The translations under genes and the position numbers were made by a program. A stretch of 64,000 nt of DNA from Hydrogenophilales bacterium. GTDB taxonomy: Bacteria; Pseudomonadota; Gammaproteobacteria; Burkholderiales; Thiobacteraceae. Below the pieces are notes generated by a model. It was not told where the DNA came from and did no database searches. It saw only the letters and a program-made list of their open reading frames with translations. Location of the stretch: NCBI GenBank assembly GCA_016235775.1, contig JACRIU010000052.1:1-64000 (forward strand), read 5' to 3'. Of the stretch, positions 1-9,506 are shown piece by piece (within the stretch, counting starts at the first letter, position 1; each line of letters starts with the position of its first letter).

Positions 1-656
1 CGCTGTCGCTGATCGCCGTGGTGTATATCGGTCTGGTGGCGCTGGTGCAAACCGATATGAAGAAGCTCATCGCCTATTCGTCGATTTCGCACATGGGTTT
101 CGTCACGCTCGGCTTTTTCATCTTCAACGCCCTCGGCATGGAAGGCGCGCTGGTGCAGATGATTTCGCACGGCTTCATTTCCGGCGCGCTGTTCCTGTGC
201 GTCGGCGTGATGTACGACCGGGTGCATTCGCGCAACATTTCCGACTACGGCGGGGTGGTCAATAAAATGCCGATGTTCGCGGCCTTCTTCGTGTTGTTCG
301 CCATGGCCAACTCCGGCCTGCCGGCCACCAGCGGCTTCGTGGGCGAATTCATGGTCATCATGGGCTCGATCAAGGTGAATTTCTGGTACGCCTTCCTCGC
401 CGCGACCACGCTGATCTTCGGCGCGGCTTATACGCTATGGATGGTGAAGCGCGTGGTGTTCGGCGCAGTGGGCAACGATCATGTGGAACACATGCGGGAC
501 ATTTCCGCGCGCGAGTTTTTATTTCTGGCGCTGCTGGCGGTCGCGGTGCTGGCGATGGGCCTCTACCCCAAGCCGTTCACCGAAGTGATGCATGTCTCGG
601 TCAACAATCTGCTCGCCCATGTGGCGTTGAGCAAATGCGGCGCGTGCGCCTGGTGA
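1..656 (+). CDS. nuoM: NADH-quinone oxidoreductase subunit M, 3' part (5' end outside window)
   Basis: Open from the window edge; proton-antiporter-like membrane protein with DMKKLIAYSSISHMGFVTLG motif; directly upstream of nuoN. Confidence 0.93.
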   Translation, partial: LSLIAVVYIGLVALVQTDMKKLIAYSSISHMGFVTLGFFIFNALGMEGALVQMISHGFISGALFLCVGVMYDRVHSRNISDYGGVVNKMPMFAAFFVLFAMANSGLPATSGFVGEFMVIMGSIKVNFWYAFLAATTLIFGAAYTLWMVKRVVFGAVGNDHVEHMRDISAREFLFLALLAVAVLAMGLYPKPFTEVMHVSVNNLLAHVALSKCGACAW

Positions 657-668
657 AATGAGCAAACC

Positions 669-2114
669 ATGAATTTCATTCTGACCGATCTGATGCCCGT
701 GCTGCCCGAAGTGTTCGTGCTGCTCATGGCCTGCGCGATCCTGCTGCTGGATTTGTTTCTCGCCGATGATTTGCGCTACATCAGCTACGGCTTGAGCCTG
801 TTGACCCTGGCCGGCGCGGCGGTGATCACCGTTGCCACCTTCAATACCATGCCGGTGCTCGCCTTCAGCAATCTGTTCGTGGATGACGGCTTTTCCGACT
901 TGCTCAAGCTCATGTTGTATCTCGCGGTGGCGGTGGTGCTGATCTATTCGCGCAGCTATATACAGACGCGCGATTTATACCGCGGCGAATTCTTCGTGCT
1001 GGTGCTATTCGCCTTGCTCGGCATGATGGTGATGGTGTCGGCCAGCCACTTTCTCACGCTCTATCTGGGCTTGGAATTGCTCTCGCTCAGCTTGTACGCC
1101 CTGGCCGCCTTGCAGCGCGATTCGCGCAACGCCACCGAAGCGGCGATGAAATATTTCGTGCTGGGCGCGCTCGCCTCCGGCATGCTGCTCTACGGCATGT
1201 CGATGATTTACGGCGCGACCGGCAATCTGGAACTCGCCAAAGTGGCGGCGGCCATCCCCAGCCTCGATCATCTCGACACGGTGCTGGTATTCGGCCTGGT
1301 ATTCGTGGTGGCGGGCCTGGCCTTCAAGCTCGGCGTGGCGCCGTTCCACATGTGGGTTCCGGACGTGTATCACGGCGCGCCGACGGCGGTGACCCTGTTC
1401 ATCGGCTCGGCGCCGAAGATCGCCGCGTTCGCCTTTGTGATGCGGCTCTTGGTGGACGGCTTGGGCGGCCTGGTCGCGGATTGGCAGCCGATGCTGGTGT
1501 TGATGGCGATGCTGTCGATGGCGATCGGCAATATCGCCGCCATCGCCCAGACCAATTTGAAGCGCATGCTGGCGTATTCGACCATCTCGCACATGGGTTT
1601 TCTGTTGCTGGGTTTCCTCGCCGGCAGCGAGAACGGTTATGCCTCGGCCATGTTCTACGTGCTGGTCTATGTGCTGATGAGCCTGGGCGGCTTCGGCATG
1701 ATTCTGCTGCTGTCGCGCGCCGGCTTTGAGGCGGATCAGTTGGAAGATTTCAAAGGCCTCAACCGCCGCAGCCCATGGTATGCCTTCATGATGTTGCTGT
1801 TGATGGTGTCCATGGCCGGCATTCCGCCCACGGTGGGCTTCTTTGCCAAGCTTTCTGTGCTGCAGGCCGCGTTGCAAGCCGGCTATCTATGGCTGGTGGT
1901 ATTCGCGGTGCTGATGTCGGTGATCGGCGCGTTCTACTACTTGCGCATCGTCAAGCTGATGTATTTTGACGAGCCGGCCGATACTGCGCCGATTCAATCG
2001 CATGCCGACATGAGCGTCCTGCTCAGCGTCAACGGCCTGGCGGTGCTCGCGCTGGGCATCCTGCCCCAGCCGCTCATGGCGCTGTGTTCCCACGCCATTA
2101 GGCAAATGCTATAG
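669..2114 (+). CDS. nuoN: NADH-quinone oxidoreductase subunit N
   Basis: 481 aa multi-TM protein with [16 protein letters not shown] motif, adjacent to nuoM. Confidence 0.95.
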   Translation: MNFILTDLMPVLPEVFVLLMACAILLLDLFLADDLRYISYGLSLLTLAGAAVITVATFNTMPVLAFSNLFVDDGFSDLLKLMLYLAVAVVLIYSRSYIQTRDLYRGEFFVLVLFALLGMMVMVSASHFLTLYLGLELLSLSLYALAALQRDSRNATEAAMKYFVLGALASGMLLYGMSMIYGATGNLELAKVAAAIPSLDHLDTVLVFGLVFVVAGLAFKLGVAPFHMWVPDVYHGAPTAVTLFIGSAPKIAAFAFVMRLLVDGLGGLVADWQPMLVLMAMLSMAIGNIAAIAQTNLKRMLAYSTISHMGFLLLGFLAGSENGYASAMFYVLVYVLMSLGGFGMILLLSRAGFEADQLEDFKGLNRRSPWYAFMMLLLMVSMAGIPPTVGFFAKLSVLQAALQAGYLWLVVFAVLMSVIGAFYYLRIVKLMYFDEPADTAPIQSHADMSVLLSVNGLAVLALGILPQPLMALCSHAIRQML

Positions 2115-2165
2115 AAAAGCCCATTCGGTTTGCGCCGAAAAGGCTTTGGTTTCCTTGCCGCAAAA

Positions 2166-2729
2166 ATGACCAATAAAGACCTGACCGAACACGAGATTAG
2201 TTCCGAGGTGGTGTACAGCGGCCGGTTGCTGCATGTGCGGCGGGATGAGGTGCGCTTGCCGGACGGCAACACCTCGGTGCGCGAATACATTACGCACCCC
2301 GGCGCGGTGGTCATCATTCCCATCACAGACAATGGCGAGCTGATTTTAGAGCGGCAGCACCGCTATCCCTTACATCGAGATTTCATAGAGCTGCCCGCAG
2401 GCAAGATCGACGCAGGCGAGGAAACCCTGGCATGTGCTCAGCGTGAATTGCTGGAAGAAACCGGTTATACCGCGCGCGATTGGCAATATGTCACAACCGT
2501 CTATCCCTGCATCGGCTACACCGACGAGCGCTTGGTTTATTACCTGGCGCGCGGCTTGGAATACAGCGGCCATCAACCGGATGAGGACGAATTCCTGGAA
2601 ATCTTTCAGCTACCGTTCGCGCAGGCAATGGACATGATCAAAAGCGGCGAAATCTGCGAGGTGAAAACCGTGGTCGGATTATTTTGGCTGGAGAAAGTGC
2701 TGAAAGGGGAATGGCCCTTATCCGGATAA
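2166..2729 (+). CDS. NUDIX hydrolase, ADP-ribose pyrophosphatase-like
   Basis: Nudix box GKIDAGEETLACAQRELLEETGY; ATG at 2166 preferred over the ORF-track start. Confidence 0.88.
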   Translation: MTNKDLTEHEISSEVVYSGRLLHVRRDEVRLPDGNTSVREYITHPGAVVIIPITDNGELILERQHRYPLHRDFIELPAGKIDAGEETLACAQRELLEETGYTARDWQYVTTVYPCIGYTDERLVYYLARGLEYSGHQPDEDEFLEIFQLPFAQAMDMIKSGEICEVKTVVGLFWLEKVLKGEWPLSG

Positions 2730-2809
2730 GCGGCCTTGGCTGCTTTTATTCGCGTGGTCTATGCTTAGTTTTCAATCCTGCTTCATTCAAAAATAAGGAG
2801 AGCTAAACC

Positions 2810-3307
2810 ATGTATAAATCCATTCTGGCGATTACCTTACTTGCTTTGTCTGCGCCGGCCATAGCTGCCGATGCGCCGGTAGTGGTCAAAATCCCGCGCC
2901 TCTCCATGGAAGCCGCGCAGAAGGTGGCCCATGCCGCGGTCGCCGCCTGCCGCAAGCAGGGCATCCAAATCGGCGTTACCGTGGTGGATCGCAGCGGCGA
3001 CCCGATGATCGTGCTGCGCGATACGCTCGCGGCGCGGCTGACGCTTGAGGCCAGCCGGCAGAAAGCCTACACGGCGGTGAATTTCAACTCTGCCTTATCC
3101 GCCATGAAGGGCCGCTTCACCGACCCGTTCTCGGTGGGCAAAATCGAGGGCCTGATATTCTCGGCCGGCGGCATCCCCATTTCGGCGGTGGGCAACATCG
3201 TCGGGGCGGTCGGTGTTTCCGGCGCGCCGACCGGCGAGCAGGATGAAGCCTGCGCGATGGCGGGACTGAAAGCCATCGAGTTGGATCTGGAAATGGCCGA
3301 ACTCTAG
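2810..3307 (+). CDS. GlcG/HbpS family protein with signal peptide
   Basis: Signal peptide MYKSILAITLLALSAPAIAA; GlcG/HbpS-like body (MEAAQKVAHAAVAACRKQGIQIGVTVVDRSGDPMIVLRD); RBS aggaga. Confidence 0.85.
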   Translation: MYKSILAITLLALSAPAIAADAPVVVKIPRLSMEAAQKVAHAAVAACRKQGIQIGVTVVDRSGDPMIVLRDTLAARLTLEASRQKAYTAVNFNSALSAMKGRFTDPFSVGKIEGLIFSAGGIPISAVGNIVGAVGVSGAPTGEQDEACAMAGLKAIELDLEMAEL

Positions 3308-3310
3308 GCC

Positions 3311-3718
3311 ATGCGGTTTTCTGCCGGCGTTATCCCGGTGCGCCGGGAGGGCGGCGCCTGGCGGTATCTGCTGTTGCGCGCTTACGCCAACTGGGATTTT
3401 CCCAAGGGCACGGTAGAGCCGGGGGAGACGCCGCTCGCCGCCGCGATGCGCGAAACGGCGGAAGAGGCGGGCTTGACCGATCTCAACTTTCGCTGGGGCG
3501 AAGTGTATTGCGAAACCGCGCCCTATAGCCGCGGCAAAGTGGCGCGTTACTACCTAGCGGAAACCGCGCAGCAAGTTATCACCCTGCCGATCTCGCCTGA
3601 ACTGGGACGGCCGGAGCACGACGAATGGCGCTGGGTTGATTTTGATCAAGCGCGCGCGATCCTGCCGCCGCGCTTGCAGCCGATCCTGGCTTGGGCAGGC
3701 AAATTTATTCTCGACTGA
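3311..3718 (+). CDS. NUDIX hydrolase (diadenosine tetraphosphatase-like)
   Basis: Nudix box GTVEPGETPLAAAMRETAEEAGL. Confidence 0.85.
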   Translation: MRFSAGVIPVRREGGAWRYLLLRAYANWDFPKGTVEPGETPLAAAMRETAEEAGLTDLNFRWGEVYCETAPYSRGKVARYYLAETAQQVITLPISPELGRPEHDEWRWVDFDQARAILPPRLQPILAWAGKFILD

Positions 3719-3719
3719 T

Positions 3720-4721
3720 ATGCGCCCCCTGTTGCAACCCGCGCTCGTCAACGACCCGTTCGGCGACCCAGGCTTATTTGTCGATTTCCTGTTCGAGCGG
3801 CGCGCGCTGCTGTTCGATCTGGGCGACATCCGCGCCTTGCCGCCGCGCAAGCTTTTGCGCATCTCCGATATATTCGTCTCCCACTGCCACATGGATCATT
3901 TCATGGGTTTCGATTGGTTTTTGCGCATCTGCTTAGGCCGGGATCGCGGCGTGCGCCTGTATGGCCCGCCGGGTTTTCTCGATCAAGTCGAAGCCAAACT
4001 CGCCGCCTACACCTGGAACCTGGTGCATCGCTACGAAAACGACTTCGCGCTCAGCGTCACCGAAGTGGCGGAAGATGGCGCCGCGCGCCGCGCCCGTTTT
4101 CACGTGCACCACGCGTTTCGGCGCGAAGCGGAAGCGCGCATTCAGCTGGACGCGGACGTGCTGCTCGACGAGGCGGGCTTTCGCGTGCGCTATGCCGTCT
4201 TGGATCATGGCACGCCTTGCCTCGCGTTTGCCGTGGAAGAGAAACAACACGTGAACGTCTGGAAAAATCGCCTGGCAGAAATGGGCGTGCCGGTCGGGCC
4301 TTGGTTGCAGCGCTTGAAGCACGCGGCGCTCGACGGCACGCCGGATACGCAAGTGTTCACAGCGCCCGATGGACGGCGCTTCACACTGGGGGAGTTGAAA
4401 GCCTGCTGTCTGCGCTTTGTGCGCGGCCTCAAGCTCGCCTATGTCACCGATGTGGTGCAGAGCGAGGCCAACGCCCAGCGCATCGTCGATCTGGCGCGAG
4501 ACGCCGACCTGCTCTTCATCGAGAGCGTGTTTCTCGACGCGCACGCCGAGCGCGCCGCGGAAAAGAAACATCTCACCGCCGCCCAAGCCGGGCGCTTGGC
4601 GCACGCGGCAGGCGTCAAGCAGGCGATCCCGTTTCACTTCTCGCCGATCTACCGCGAGCAGGCGGGCGAGTTGGAAGCGGAGCTGCTGCGCGCTTTCCAA
4701 GCCGCATCCGCGAGCGGCTGA
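3720..4721 (+). CDS. MBL-fold metallohydrolase, ribonuclease Z-like
   Basis: SHCHMDHFMGFDWFLR motif (HxHxDH) and C-terminal PFHFSPIYRE; ATG at 3720 just after the preceding stop. Confidence 0.82.
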   Translation: MRPLLQPALVNDPFGDPGLFVDFLFERRALLFDLGDIRALPPRKLLRISDIFVSHCHMDHFMGFDWFLRICLGRDRGVRLYGPPGFLDQVEAKLAAYTWNLVHRYENDFALSVTEVAEDGAARRARFHVHHAFRREAEARIQLDADVLLDEAGFRVRYAVLDHGTPCLAFAVEEKQHVNVWKNRLAEMGVPVGPWLQRLKHAALDGTPDTQVFTAPDGRRFTLGELKACCLRFVRGLKLAYVTDVVQSEANAQRIVDLARDADLLFIESVFLDAHAERAAEKKHLTAAQAGRLAHAAGVKQAIPFHFSPIYREQAGELEAELLRAFQAASASG

Positions 4722-4724
4722 TTC

Positions 4725-5441
4725 ATGCGCGTCCACATCGGCACCTCCGGCTGGGTTTATCCGCATTGGCGCGGCCGGTTTTATCCGGGCGGCTTGCCCG
4801 AGCCGCGCTGGCTGGATTACTACGCGGGCCATTTTGCCAGCGTCGAAGTGAATAACAGTTTCTATCGCTTACCTCCCCGCGAGACGTTCGCCGCATGGCG
4901 TGCGCAGACGCCGGAGGGGTTCGTGTTCGCGGTCAAGGCGAACCGCTTTATCACGCACATGAAGAAACTGAAAGAGCCGGCGCAGACATTGCCGCCGCTG
5001 TGGGAGGCAGTGGCGGGGTTGGGTGAAAAGCAAGGCCCTTTTCTGTTTCAACTGCCGCCGAATTGGCGGCTGGATCTTGGCCGGCTCAAGGCGTTCTTAG
5101 AGGCGCTGCCACGCAGTATACAAACTGCGTTCGAGTTGCGCGATGCGAGATGGCACACGGCGGCCGTGCTCGATCTCTTGTCCGATTTCAACGCCGCGTT
5201 CTGTGTCTTCGATCTCGGCGGCTGGCATAGCCCGCGCACGGTCACAGCAGATTTTGCCTATGTGCGCTTGCATGGCCCGGAAGAGGCTTACCGCGGGCAT
5301 TATGGGCGCGACGCCTTGCTGGATTGGGCGGGTTGGCTGAATCGGCAGCAGGTGAATGCTGCCTATGTGTATTTCGATAACGATCAGGCGGCCTATGCCG
5401 TGCAGGATGCGATGGAATTGAAGGCGCTGCTGCGTGGTTGA
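4725..5441 (+). CDS. DUF72 domain-containing protein (YecE-like)
   Basis: HIGTSGWVYPHWRGRFYP...YARHFASVEVNNSFYRLP-type N-terminus, FAYVRLHG, AYVYFDND. Confidence 0.9.
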   Translation: MRVHIGTSGWVYPHWRGRFYPGGLPEPRWLDYYAGHFASVEVNNSFYRLPPRETFAAWRAQTPEGFVFAVKANRFITHMKKLKEPAQTLPPLWEAVAGLGEKQGPFLFQLPPNWRLDLGRLKAFLEALPRSIQTAFELRDARWHTAAVLDLLSDFNAAFCVFDLGGWHSPRTVTADFAYVRLHGPEEAYRGHYGRDALLDWAGWLNRQQVNAAYVYFDNDQAAYAVQDAMELKALLRG

Positions 5442-5647
5442 AGCAATCGATCTATTTTCCCCGCCTTCGAAGCTATAAAAAAATTATATAAACGCTATTT
5501 TCAATAGCTTGCGAGTTGGGCGGGCTTCGCATATTCATTTTAAATAATTCGTCTTGAATTACCCCTCAAAAAATCTATAAAAAGAAAAGACAAAGTCGAA
5601 AGTAGCTTTTGACTATTGTCATTTATTTTTTGAAAGGAGTTTAAATC

Positions 5648-6163
5648 ATGGCTGACACAAGCAAATCTACAGTGGTGGGCATAGAACGCCGCAAAGAATT
5701 ACCAAAGGCAGCGCCGGTGAGCACCTTGAGCCCATTCGATGAAATGGAACGGATGTTCGAGAATCTTCTCCAGCGATCCTGGATGCGCCCCTTTGGTTTT
5801 GAGCGCCCCTTGTGGAAAGAGATGGAGATGCCCTTTAAAGGCAAAATGCCCAGCATGGATGTCATCGATCAGGATGAAAACATCCTGGTGCGGGCCGAAG
5901 TGCCGGGCGTGGATAAAAAAGACCTGGATATTTCCGTGACGGAAAAAACCCTTACCCTCAAGGGTAAAACCAGTCACGAAGAGAAGGAAGAAAAGGGCGA
6001 TTACTATCGTTGCGAAATTTCACGTGGCGCCTTTAGCCGCACGGTCACCTTGCCGCATGAGGTGGATGCAGACCAAGCAAAAGCGGTGTTCAAGGATGGG
6101 TTGTTGGAATTGACGATGCCAAAAATGAAAAAGACCAATCGCCATACCGTCCAAATCGAGTAG
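5648..6163 (+). CDS. Hsp20/alpha-crystallin family small heat shock protein
   Basis: ACD core MDVIDQDENILVRAEVPGVDKKDLDISVTEKTLTLKG...GAFSRTVTLPHEVD; RBS aaaggag. Confidence 0.94.
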   Translation: MADTSKSTVVGIERRKELPKAAPVSTLSPFDEMERMFENLLQRSWMRPFGFERPLWKEMEMPFKGKMPSMDVIDQDENILVRAEVPGVDKKDLDISVTEKTLTLKGKTSHEEKEEKGDYYRCEISRGAFSRTVTLPHEVDADQAKAVFKDGLLELTMPKMKKTNRHTVQIE

Positions 6164-6323
6164 GTTTCGGCAGGTTCTATTTCTTTGCGAAAGACTGATG
6201 GTTCCGGGCGTGAATGCTTAGAGAATTGATCTTCACGCCCGGTGACCATTTCCCCCGGAGTGACGGAAGCCAGCGCGCTATGCGTTTCGAAACAACATCG
6301 CATCAAACGATAGGAGTTTTATC

Positions 6324-6881
6324 ATGTTCGTAGCCACCCCCCATGTCAGCAGTAGCAAAAAAGAGCGCCCCCCATCTGCTACAGGAACGAAGTCCCAACA
6401 GAAAACTGTTGCGGAACAAAAGGTAATGTCCATTACCCCTGAACAGCGCTATCAAATGATTGCCGAGGCGGCTTATTACCATGCCGAAAGACGCGGTTTC
6501 ATCATTGGCGATACGGCGCAAGACTGGCTCGATGCAGAGGTGGAGATCGACCGCATCCTGCAACAGCAATTCGGCCAGGGCGAGACGCCGCTAGAGACGG
6601 CTAAACAGGCATTTCAGCAAAAGCTAGAGGCGCAACTCAAAGACTGGGACGCCAAGCTGGATGAATTGAAAGCGAAGGCGCGCGAAGCAAAGGCCGAGCT
6701 TCGAGCCGATTACGAGAAACAACTCGAGACACTTTCCGGCAAACGCACCGTAGCCCACGCAAAGCTACAGGAACTGCGTTTGCGCACGGAGGATGCTTGG
6801 GAAGATTTGAAAGGCGGCACGGAAAGGGCGTGGGACGAAATGCGCAAAGCGCTTGATCAAATCACTTCCCGTTTCAAGTGA
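6324..6881 (+). CDS. DUF2934 domain protein with C-terminal coiled coil
   Basis: QRYQMIAEAAYYHAERRGFI...QDWLDAEVEID is DUF2934-like; Lys/Glu-rich helical C-terminus; RBS aggag. Confidence 0.75.
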   Translation: MFVATPHVSSSKKERPPSATGTKSQQKTVAEQKVMSITPEQRYQMIAEAAYYHAERRGFIIGDTAQDWLDAEVEIDRILQQQFGQGETPLETAKQAFQQKLEAQLKDWDAKLDELKAKAREAKAELRADYEKQLETLSGKRTVAHAKLQELRLRTEDAWEDLKGGTERAWDEMRKALDQITSRFK

Positions 6882-6917
6882 CGCGGCTTGGTGACAAGTA
6901 GCACAGTGTTACTGAGT

Positions 6918-7007
6918 AGGCCGGTAAATAGTGCGTAGTTTGATTCAGCGCGCGCTCCCTCTCCCCTTGTGGGAGAGGGTAGCAGAATACGCACAAATTG
7001 GTGGCCT
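6918..7007. repeat. Short palindromic repeat element related to the elements at 9307 and 62766
   Basis: GGCCGGTAAATAGTGCG...CTCCCTCTCCCCTTGTGGGAGAGGG...CGCACAAATTGGTGGCC with near-inverted ends. Confidence 0.65.
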
Positions 7008-7046
7008 CGTCAGTAATTTCGATATACAAAGAAAAAGGAGTCCGAA

Positions 7047-7481
7047 ATGAATCGACTACTGATGCTGCTGCTATTGGGTTTGTCCTTAGCCTTATCCGCA
7101 TGCGGCAAAAAGGAAGAAGCCGCGCCACCCGCAACCAGCGCCGAAGGCGTGAAGAAAGAGGCTACGGAAGCCATCGGGGCAGCGGAGGAACAAGCGAAAA
7201 AGATGCGCGATGAGTTTGCCAGCAAGGCACAACAGGAAATGGATGAACTGAACGCTAAACTGGCCGAGCTCAGGACCAAAACGCAGACACTGACCGGCGA
7301 GGCGAAAGTAAAGATCGATCAGCAGATAAAAAACCTGGAACAGGAACAAAAAGCCGCCGCGCAAAAGCTCGGCGAGCTTAAATCCGCAACCGGTGAAAAA
7401 TGGAATGAACTGAAGGCCGGCGTTTCCGAAGCAGTTGACCGTTTCAAGAAATCCGTCAAGACGGCCAAGGAAGGCACGTAA
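7047..7481 (+). CDS. Coiled-coil lipoprotein
   Basis: Lipobox LSAC in MNRLLMLLLLGLSLALSACGKKEE followed by an Ala/Lys/Glu-rich helix. Confidence 0.72.
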   Translation: MNRLLMLLLLGLSLALSACGKKEEAAPPATSAEGVKKEATEAIGAAEEQAKKMRDEFASKAQQEMDELNAKLAELRTKTQTLTGEAKVKIDQQIKNLEQEQKAAAQKLGELKSATGEKWNELKAGVSEAVDRFKKSVKTAKEGT

Positions 7482-7563
7482 ATCCGGCTGCAAAATCCTA
7501 ATTTATTTTCGCTGTCCTGCCGCACCTGAGCCCCAACACCGACGCGCCAAGGAAAAATAAAAA

Positions 7564-9177
7564 ATGCCGGCGAAAGATATCCTGTTTCACGAATCTGCAC
7601 GGACACGGATTTGTGCCGGCGTCGATATTCTGGCTGATGCGGTCAAGGTCACGCTCGGCCCCAAGGGGCGCTTTGTCGTGCTGGAGCGTCCCTTTGGCAC
7701 GCCGATCATCGCCAACTCCGGCGTGACGGTAGCCAAACAAATCGAGTTGAAAGACAAGTTTGAAAACATGGGCGCGCAAATGCTCAGGGAAGTGGCCAGC
7801 AAGACCTCCGAGACCGCCGGTGACGGCACGACCACCGCCACCGTGCTGGCGCAGGCGATCGTGAAAGAAGGCATGAAATACCTCGCTGCCGGCATGAACC
7901 CGATCGAGATCAAGCGCGGCATCGACAAGGCAGTGGAGGCGACGGTCGAGGCGCTGAAACAGCAATCCAAGCCCTGCACCACCAGCAAGGAAATCGCCCA
8001 AGTGGGCAGCATTTCCGCCAATGGCGACCGTGCGATCGGCGATCTGATCGCCGAGGCGATGGAGAAAGTGGGGCGGGAAGGTGTGATCACGGTCGAGGAA
8101 GGATCGGGGCTGGTCAACGAACTGGAAATGGTGGAGGGTTTGCAATTCGACCGCGGCTACTTGTCGCCTTATTTCATGACCAACATCGAAAAGCAGATCG
8201 CCGTTCTCGAAAACCCCTTCATCCTGCTGTGCGAAAAGAAAATTACCGGCATCCAGGATCTGCTGCCGGTGCTGGAGCAAGTCACTCAGGCCAATCGGCC
8301 GTTATTGGTCATTGCCGAAGACATCGAAGGGGACGCCCTCGCGACACTGGTGGTCAACCACATTCGAGGCGCCCTGAAGACCTGTGCGGTTAAAGCCCCC
8401 GGGTTCGGTGACCGGCGCAAAGCCATGTTGGAGGACATCGCCATCCTGACCGGCGCTACGGTCATCTCCGAAGAGGTCGGTTTGTCTTTGGAACATGTTG
8501 CTGCAAGCGAATTGGGACAAGCCAATCGGGTCGAGATCGGAAAAGACGAGACGACCATTATCAGCGGCGCAGGCAACCCGCAGCGCATCGAAGCACGCGC
8601 CAAACAGATTCGCGCCCAAATCGAGGAAGCCGCCAGCGGCTATGACCGCGAGCAATTGCAAGCACGCCTGGCCAAGCTCGCCGGGGGCGTGGCCATCATC
8701 AAACTCGGCGCGGCAAGCGAAGTGGAAATGAAAGAGAAAAAAAGCCGCGTGGACGACGCCGTGCATGCGACCAAGGCCGCCGTGGAAGAAGGCATCGGCC
8801 CCGGCGGCGGCGTGGCGCTGATCAGAGCGCGTGCAGTACTGGAAAACCTGCACGGCGCCAATCTGGATCAGGATGCTGGAATCAAGATCGTCTATCACGC
8901 GCTCGAAGCACCCTTGCGTCAAATCGTTGCCAATGGCGGTGAAGAACCCTCGGTCGTCCTCAACCGCGTGGTTCAAGGCCAAGGCAATTTTGGCTACAAC
9001 AGCGCCAATGGCGAATACGGCGATCTGGTGGAAATGGGGATAGTGGATCCGACCAAGGTAACGCACTTCGCGCTGCAAAATGCGGCATCGGTGGGCGGGC
9101 TGATCTTGACCACGGATTGCGCAATAGGAGAGATGGCACCGGTTGCCCCGGCAATGCCGGGGGAGGTGGAAATGTAA
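7564..9177 (+). CDS. groEL: Accessory GroEL-type chaperonin (divergent)
   Basis: 537 aa; [45 protein letters not shown] motifs; lacks GGM tail; no groES adjacent. Confidence 0.95.
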   Translation: MPAKDILFHESARTRICAGVDILADAVKVTLGPKGRFVVLERPFGTPIIANSGVTVAKQIELKDKFENMGAQMLREVASKTSETAGDGTTTATVLAQAIVKEGMKYLAAGMNPIEIKRGIDKAVEATVEALKQQSKPCTTSKEIAQVGSISANGDRAIGDLIAEAMEKVGREGVITVEEGSGLVNELEMVEGLQFDRGYLSPYFMTNIEKQIAVLENPFILLCEKKITGIQDLLPVLEQVTQANRPLLVIAEDIEGDALATLVVNHIRGALKTCAVKAPGFGDRRKAMLEDIAILTGATVISEEVGLSLEHVAASELGQANRVEIGKDETTIISGAGNPQRIEARAKQIRAQIEEAASGYDREQLQARLAKLAGGVAIIKLGAASEVEMKEKKSRVDDAVHATKAAVEEGIGPGGGVALIRARAVLENLHGANLDQDAGIKIVYHALEAPLRQIVANGGEEPSVVLNRVVQGQGNFGYNSANGEYGDLVEMGIVDPTKVTHFALQNAASVGGLILTTDCAIGEMAPVAPAMPGEVEM

Positions 9178-9206
9178 TCCATGATTGGCAATGATCCTGA
9201 AAAAGT

Positions 9207-9290
9207 CCGTCATTCCGGCGGAGCGTGGTTGTTGCCGCTTTAGCGGCTCTACAACCACGGCCTGCCCCTTGCGGGCGCAGGCCGGAATCC
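9207..9290. repeat. Palindromic intergenic repeat (CGTCATTCCGGCGGAGCGTGGTTG family), copy 1
   Basis: Shares CCGTCATTCCGGCGGAGCGTGGTTGT with 22732..22800; inner 22-bp core inverted relative to that copy. Confidence 0.75.
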
Positions 9291-9306
9291 AAACTTTATA
9301 CTAATC

Positions 9307-9462
9307 AGGCCGCCAAATAGTGCGAGCTAATAACCTTCCACATACTCCCTCCCCCTTGATGGGGGAGGGCTGGGGAGAGGGTGAAGAATAGCTACTACCC
9401 CTCTCCCCAGCCCTCTCCCACAAGGGGAGAGGGAGTATGTATTACGTACTATTTGGCGGTCC
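9307..9462. repeat. Palindromic MITE/REP-like element with outer inverted arms
   Basis: AGGCCGCCAAATAGTGCG...GTACTATTTGGCGGTCC outer arms around ATACTCCCTCCCCCTTGATGGGGGAGGG...CCCTCTCCCACAAGGGGAGAGGGAGTAT. Confidence 0.75.
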
Positions 9463-9506
9463 GTTCAGTAACAACGGCATATTCAAAAACCCAGAGGCTA
9501 GCCGCC

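Noticed and set aside
1005-1877. 290-aa antisense ORF across nuoN
   Set aside because: His/Gln/Arg-rich shadow ORF opposite a clear nuoN; no recognisable domain.
3914-4855. 313-aa Arg/Ala-rich plus-strand ORF overlapping the MBL-fold gene
   Set aside because: Alternative frame of a gene with clear catalytic motifs; low-complexity composition.
8302-9258. 318-aa antisense ORF across groEL
   Set aside because: Shadow of the conserved chaperonin gene.
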